DNA of 64,000 nt from Lactuca virosa (Eukaryota > Streptophyta > Magnoliopsida > Asterales > Asteraceae), in contig CAKMRJ010000001.1 in assembly GCA_928212115.1 (NCBI GenBank), forward strand, positions 363,480,287 to 363,544,286, written 5' to 3'. Positions 60,299 through 64,000 of this stretch are shown here, in pieces. A program made the translations under genes and the position numbers. Position 1 is the first letter of the stretch. Every line of letters starts with the position of its first letter. A model generated the notes under the pieces. The model ran no database searches, was not told the origin of the DNA, and worked only from the letters and a program-made list of their open reading frames with translations.

Positions 60299-60323
60299 CA
60301 ATTCACACACATATACGTATATG

Positions 60324-61560
60324 TTGCTGCAAATTAGGACTTTTGTGCCTCATGCATTTAATGCATCACATGCCTACTGCATATTCTTGACTTTGAAGCT
60401 ACGTACCAGTTTCGAATTTCCCCAGTAGCACACTTTTCATTAGAAAGTACTCCAAGTCTTCACACATGCAAATTATGACTTGAGTGTCGCTATAGGTAAC
60501 TAATAAAACTTTATTTTTTTTTAACCCCTTAAATATCAGTACAAGCATAACATCGACATATAAATTCTAAATTTCTTTTTATTACTAAAACTAGCATCTA
60601 TTCAAGTCTATAAACCATGAATCTTGGGAACACGGCAAAACCCAAATAAGTCTTATCATCTATGTAAAAACTCAGGGTTTTTACCAGTGAATCTATCAGT
60701 AGCGGAGCTTGAACAATTAACTTGGGGGAGGGGGGCCGAAAATATTATAAACTGAAATTAAAAAAAAAAATCAAAATCAAAATTTGAACAATAACCAATA
60801 ACTCATTTAACAATAACCAAATCTATAAATTCATAACTAGTAAATCAAATTGGAAAATCGCCAAATCACAAATGACAGCCAAATTAAAAAGAAACTCAGT
60901 AAGACATTAGTAACGCATAAATAGGCAACGGATTGACTGAAAACAGCAGCAGCAGCGCAATACGCCAACACCAACAATCAACAATCTTACAATCAGAAAA
61001 GAAAGAACAGCTAAACAGGATATGGTCTCGGGATTACATACCTGATTTCTGTGAAGTGTGAATAGGGATTTGGGCATTAGGCGATGGCGATTGGCGAGAG
61101 TGAGACCAGGCGACTGACTTAGCGAGACAACGAGAAACGAACAGCAGGCGAGATAGGCAGCGAATTGGGCAAATAGGGATGAATCGATTTTGATTTCTTG
61201 ATATCGGGCTTGGTAACACTTGCCTATAACCCAAGTGGGGTAACAAAGTGGATGTTCATTTGAGTTGGCCCAGTAGGCAATGTGGGCCTGAAGAGCCGAG
61301 GCATGTTATCTATCCACTGTCGAGAGAGAAGAGTTTTTGCAGCTCTGTGAAGCCAGCCTGACGCATTGCCTCTTTCTCTAAGACCCAAGCCTAAGCTCAA
61401 GCCACATGAATCAACTCTCGACTTGGAGCGGGCAAGAGTATTGGACCATTCTGATTAGGAATCGGGAGGGGCCAAAGCCCAAGTTTGAAGATAGCAGGCT
61501 TATAACAATTTTATTTTGAACTACAATTCCTACTCCTGGCCCCAATAATACTACGCCCTT
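60324..61560. other. RKD upstream DNA with repeat-like patches
   Basis: No gene was recognised. 'gtagcggagcttgaa' near 60698 with a G run (about 60723-60740) resembles the end of a common plant MITE. The stretch 60940-61330 has 'gcgag/aggcga' repeats on the plus strand and an open frame of 70 codons (61034-61246, minus) with no recognised product. Whether this DNA came with the RKD gene or belongs to the element is unclear. Confidence 0.4.
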
Positions 61561-62097
61561 TGGAATCTATGATGGCTAGTGTAAACGTTATGGTCATATA
61601 TCATTAAGATTCTATGGACTTAGAATGTGTGATTCCGCCTCATTCCCTGTTCCTTGTTTGGTTGTGGGCTTAAGGCGGGGTCACCCATCCAAAATGCCCT
61701 TGCAATCTTAATGATATACGACTAGTTTACGCCAATCGACTATAAAAGAACTAGTAGGACTTATAATGCAAATTTCGTCAAAATTTGTTGAAACATTCGT
61801 AATGATGGAACTCGCTAACTATAAAATATTCATAGTGGTAATACCAAGGATAAAACAGGGAGTATAAAAGCACACATAGAATACTCTATCATCCTAAAAC
61901 AATAAACTCCTTTTAAATTGACTCAGCTCAAGTTACAATAAGAAATTTCATGGGTCGTCATGTGACATCAGGCAGGTTGTTCCTCGCCATAATCAATTTC
62001 TTGTACTACGAGAAGTTTTCCACATCTTTTTCCAAACTCTTGAAGTCCCAGTCAAAATGCAAATTTCGGGACGAAATTCCCTCTAACGGGGGGATGA
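61561..62097 (+). other. Element 3' interior: third long hairpin and polypurine tract
   Basis: ATATCATTAAGATT (61598-61611) pairs perfectly with 61704-61717, with outer GTAAAC/GTTTAC pairs, enclosing the same loop phrase CCTGTTCCTTGTTTGGTTG (61646 on) and an inner CCGCCT/AGGCGG stem. The end ATTTCGGGACGAAATTCC, CTCTAACGGGGGGATGA is the tail and polypurine tract shared with the related Gypsy elements. Confidence 0.65.
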
Positions 62098-64000
62098 TGT
62101 GACAACCGTCAAATTTCGCTCAAGTCAAAGTCAAACAAAGTCAACAAGTCAAACCGGTCAACTCCATTAACCCTTGTATGTTAGGGTTTACATTATACAA
62201 TTCGCTATTTCAATGAGAAAACATCATTTGAAAAATTCATGTGTTTGATTTTCCTTAGCCTTAACAGTGCTAAACAACAAACCAAAGCGATAAAAACACT
62301 ATTGCACAATCATCGGGATTGTGTAAGACACTAAATCATGGCTTAACGGGGTTTATGGACCTTTCGTTGCGAAGCCGGACACTCAAAAAGATCACAAACG
62401 AAACCTCTCACAATCTCTTTCACTCAACCTCTCTCTATTAAAATCTCTCCCAAATCTCTCTCAAAAGTTCCTTTAATTTTTTGTATCATTCGGGCCATCC
62501 CGACCCTTAACTGGGTCAAAAACCACTTGAAACGGGGTAAAAACGGGTAAAATAGGCTTAAGGACCCAAAACTGAAGCTTCAGGACCGAAGTCCCTGTCA
62601 TAAAGGAAGACGACACACATTTATCTGTCGTAACCTTACGACTCGCGTGTTGATGACACGCAATGAGTATCAAGGAAGCCCCTGTCATAAAAGAAGACGA
62701 CATGCATGTTTGCGTGTCATAATTTTTCCGGTTTTCGACTACGACTTCGTTTTAACTCCGTTTTTCATTATTTTAACGTGGGATTTTCACCCAAAACTTT
62801 ATTTTATAAACTAAGGCCCCAAAATATATAAATCTCCAGGGTTTTTAGAAAAATGTATTAAAAGAATTGGTGGTTGGACTAATTATTGAGGGAATATTTG
62901 CTTTTCCTTATTTTATGACAAAAGCAAGCCACCACCACCTCACTCTATGATCATCCACTCTTTCCCACTACTCCTTGTCACCTTAGTGGACCTTTACACC
63001 CAATCTCCAGCTCTTCCCATGTTCTAAGAGCTGGAGGATTGATCCTCTCTCCTCATTCTCCATAAAGTTCTTTCATTCTACACTTAGCAACCAAAGGACA
63101 CTCTCCAAAATTCTCTCATCTTTTCTCTCAATTTCAAGAACTTCAAGGCTTTCTCCAGGGATTTCTTCCTTCAATTAGTAAGTATCTTCATCATTCACAT
63201 AATTATTAAACTCCATTCTACTCAAATCATTGATATCTTACACAAATTCCATCTTATTCGGTGTTAGATTCTCGAATCATCAAGACATCTTCTTAGTGTT
63301 CTTGGGTTGAACACTTCCTCTATCTCACTTTCATCTACTGAAATCACATAAGGTGAGTTCATACCCCTACATTTACATGTTTTTCTTAAGTTTTAAGGGG
63401 GGAATACAAGTAAAATCATCAAGAACACAATTAAACTTTTTCTAACAGATTACATCAGAAAAGATGGACGTTAATCACGGACTGTTTTGGTCAACTTAAA
63501 TATTTTAGTTTTCAAAACTGTTCCAGGTGCAAGTAGTTCAAACTCTTAGCTTTAAAATGGCTACTTGCACATCTCCATATGATTTTTCTACAATTTATGG
63601 TGATTTTTACAAAACTGCCTGTCATTTCAGAGGCAAACCCGGACCAGTCTGTGATTATGAACATTTTCACCTCTGTTAGAGATCACTAAAAATCATGGTA
63701 AAATTTACGAACAAACTAGACTCATATTCCAAACTCTCAAAATTTGCGGATTTGGATTTAGAGCTTTGATGATTTTTTTATAAATTTTCTAAGAACAGTA
63801 ACAGAAACTGTTTTTCAACGAAAAGTTGCTGTTAATTTCATTTCACCTTGTAACATGTTGAGCAAGGTGTATATCTTTATGTGATTATATGTTATTGCAA
63901 TATATGACATTTTATCTTAATATTTAGACACACATCAGTTTACAAATGGATTTGGTCATATAAAATATAAAGAATAACAAGTGATTATAATCAAAGTACA
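62098..64000 (+). repeat. 3' LTR, family E, truncated by window edge
   Basis: It is collinear with 53814-54303 and then with the second duplicate copy onward (55250-56671), with small differences only. It has one copy of the 946-bp segment and the donor-like GTGAGTTCATACCCC at 63353. The hairpin module and LTR end should follow outside the window. Confidence 0.88.

Larger units (their letters stand above)
53814..64000 (+). mobile_element. Non-autonomous Gypsy-type element carrying an RKD gene, 3' end outside window
   Basis: The 5' LTR (53814-57641) is followed by a PBS (57645-57656). An interior of about 4.46 kb with no gag or pol contains an antisense RKD gene, then comes the tail CCCTCTAACGGGGGGATGA and the start of a 3' LTR (62098) in the same orientation. 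Tail, LTR ends (TGTGACAACC..GGTGTGACA) and leader phrases match the Gypsy elements in this window, so their proteins could have mobilised it. The target duplication (expected CCTAC, 53809-53813) cannot be checked. An alternative is two neighbouring partial copies flanking a resident gene. Confidence 0.75.

Noticed and set aside
61034..61246. Minus-strand 70-codon open frame upstream of RKD
   Set aside because: The plus-strand 'gcgag' repeats explain the open frame, and no product is recognisable.

Overview
The window is repeat-rich plant nuclear DNA with one convincing cellular gene. Supporting signs are LTR primer-binding sites matching plant initiator tRNA-Met, Ty3/gypsy pol with a C-terminal chromodomain, Ty1/copia pol with YVDD, intron-sized GT..AG signals and an RWP-RK (RKD) gene. 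The LTR styles and the abundant ACTCGCCGAGT dyad motif remind me of Asteraceae, probably lettuce (Lactuca); that is recall, not a search.

Layout. 1-2376: 3' end of a Copia element inserted into a Gypsy pol gene, whose remainder and 3' LTR follow (2377-6684). 6685-11804: AT-rich intergenic DNA with small DNA-transposon-like repeats. 11805-21966: a minus-strand Gypsy solo LTR (TSD TTGAA) split by a complete Copia at 12820-20795 (TSD AGAAC). 21967-25177: low-complexity DNA with a probable Helitron end. 25178-43171: a degenerate Gypsy (TSD ATTTA) whose 5' LTR holds a second full-length Gypsy at 27848-37648 (TSD GATGG). 43219-43742: a TTA-flanked MITE. 44563-53813: a minus-strand Copia, itself split by a Gypsy solo LTR at 49033-52421 (TSD TCAGC) and cut at its 5' end by the last element. 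53814 to beyond 64000: a Gypsy-type element with no gag or pol, whose interior carries a 3-exon RKD transcription-factor gene in antisense.

Function. All gag-pol copies are broken by stops, frameshifts or catalytic-site changes, so none looks autonomous. The single intact coding gene is the RKD gene (59111-60139, minus; 229 codons plus stop when joined), enclosed between a PBS and a polypurine tract in the same orientation. RKD proteins act in egg-cell and germline identity.

Noncoding signal. Otherwise dissimilar Gypsy LTRs share a strong splice-donor-like site, an acceptor-like site near the LTR end, and between them a chain of small hairpins whose stems change in a compensatory way. A second hairpin class with a shared loop occurs in the untranslated interiors of two elements, and the Copia leaders carry a repeated hairpin with a GGTTAACC core. 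These look like structured leader or packaging RNA and are the least expected signals in the window. All coordinates and comparisons were made by eye.
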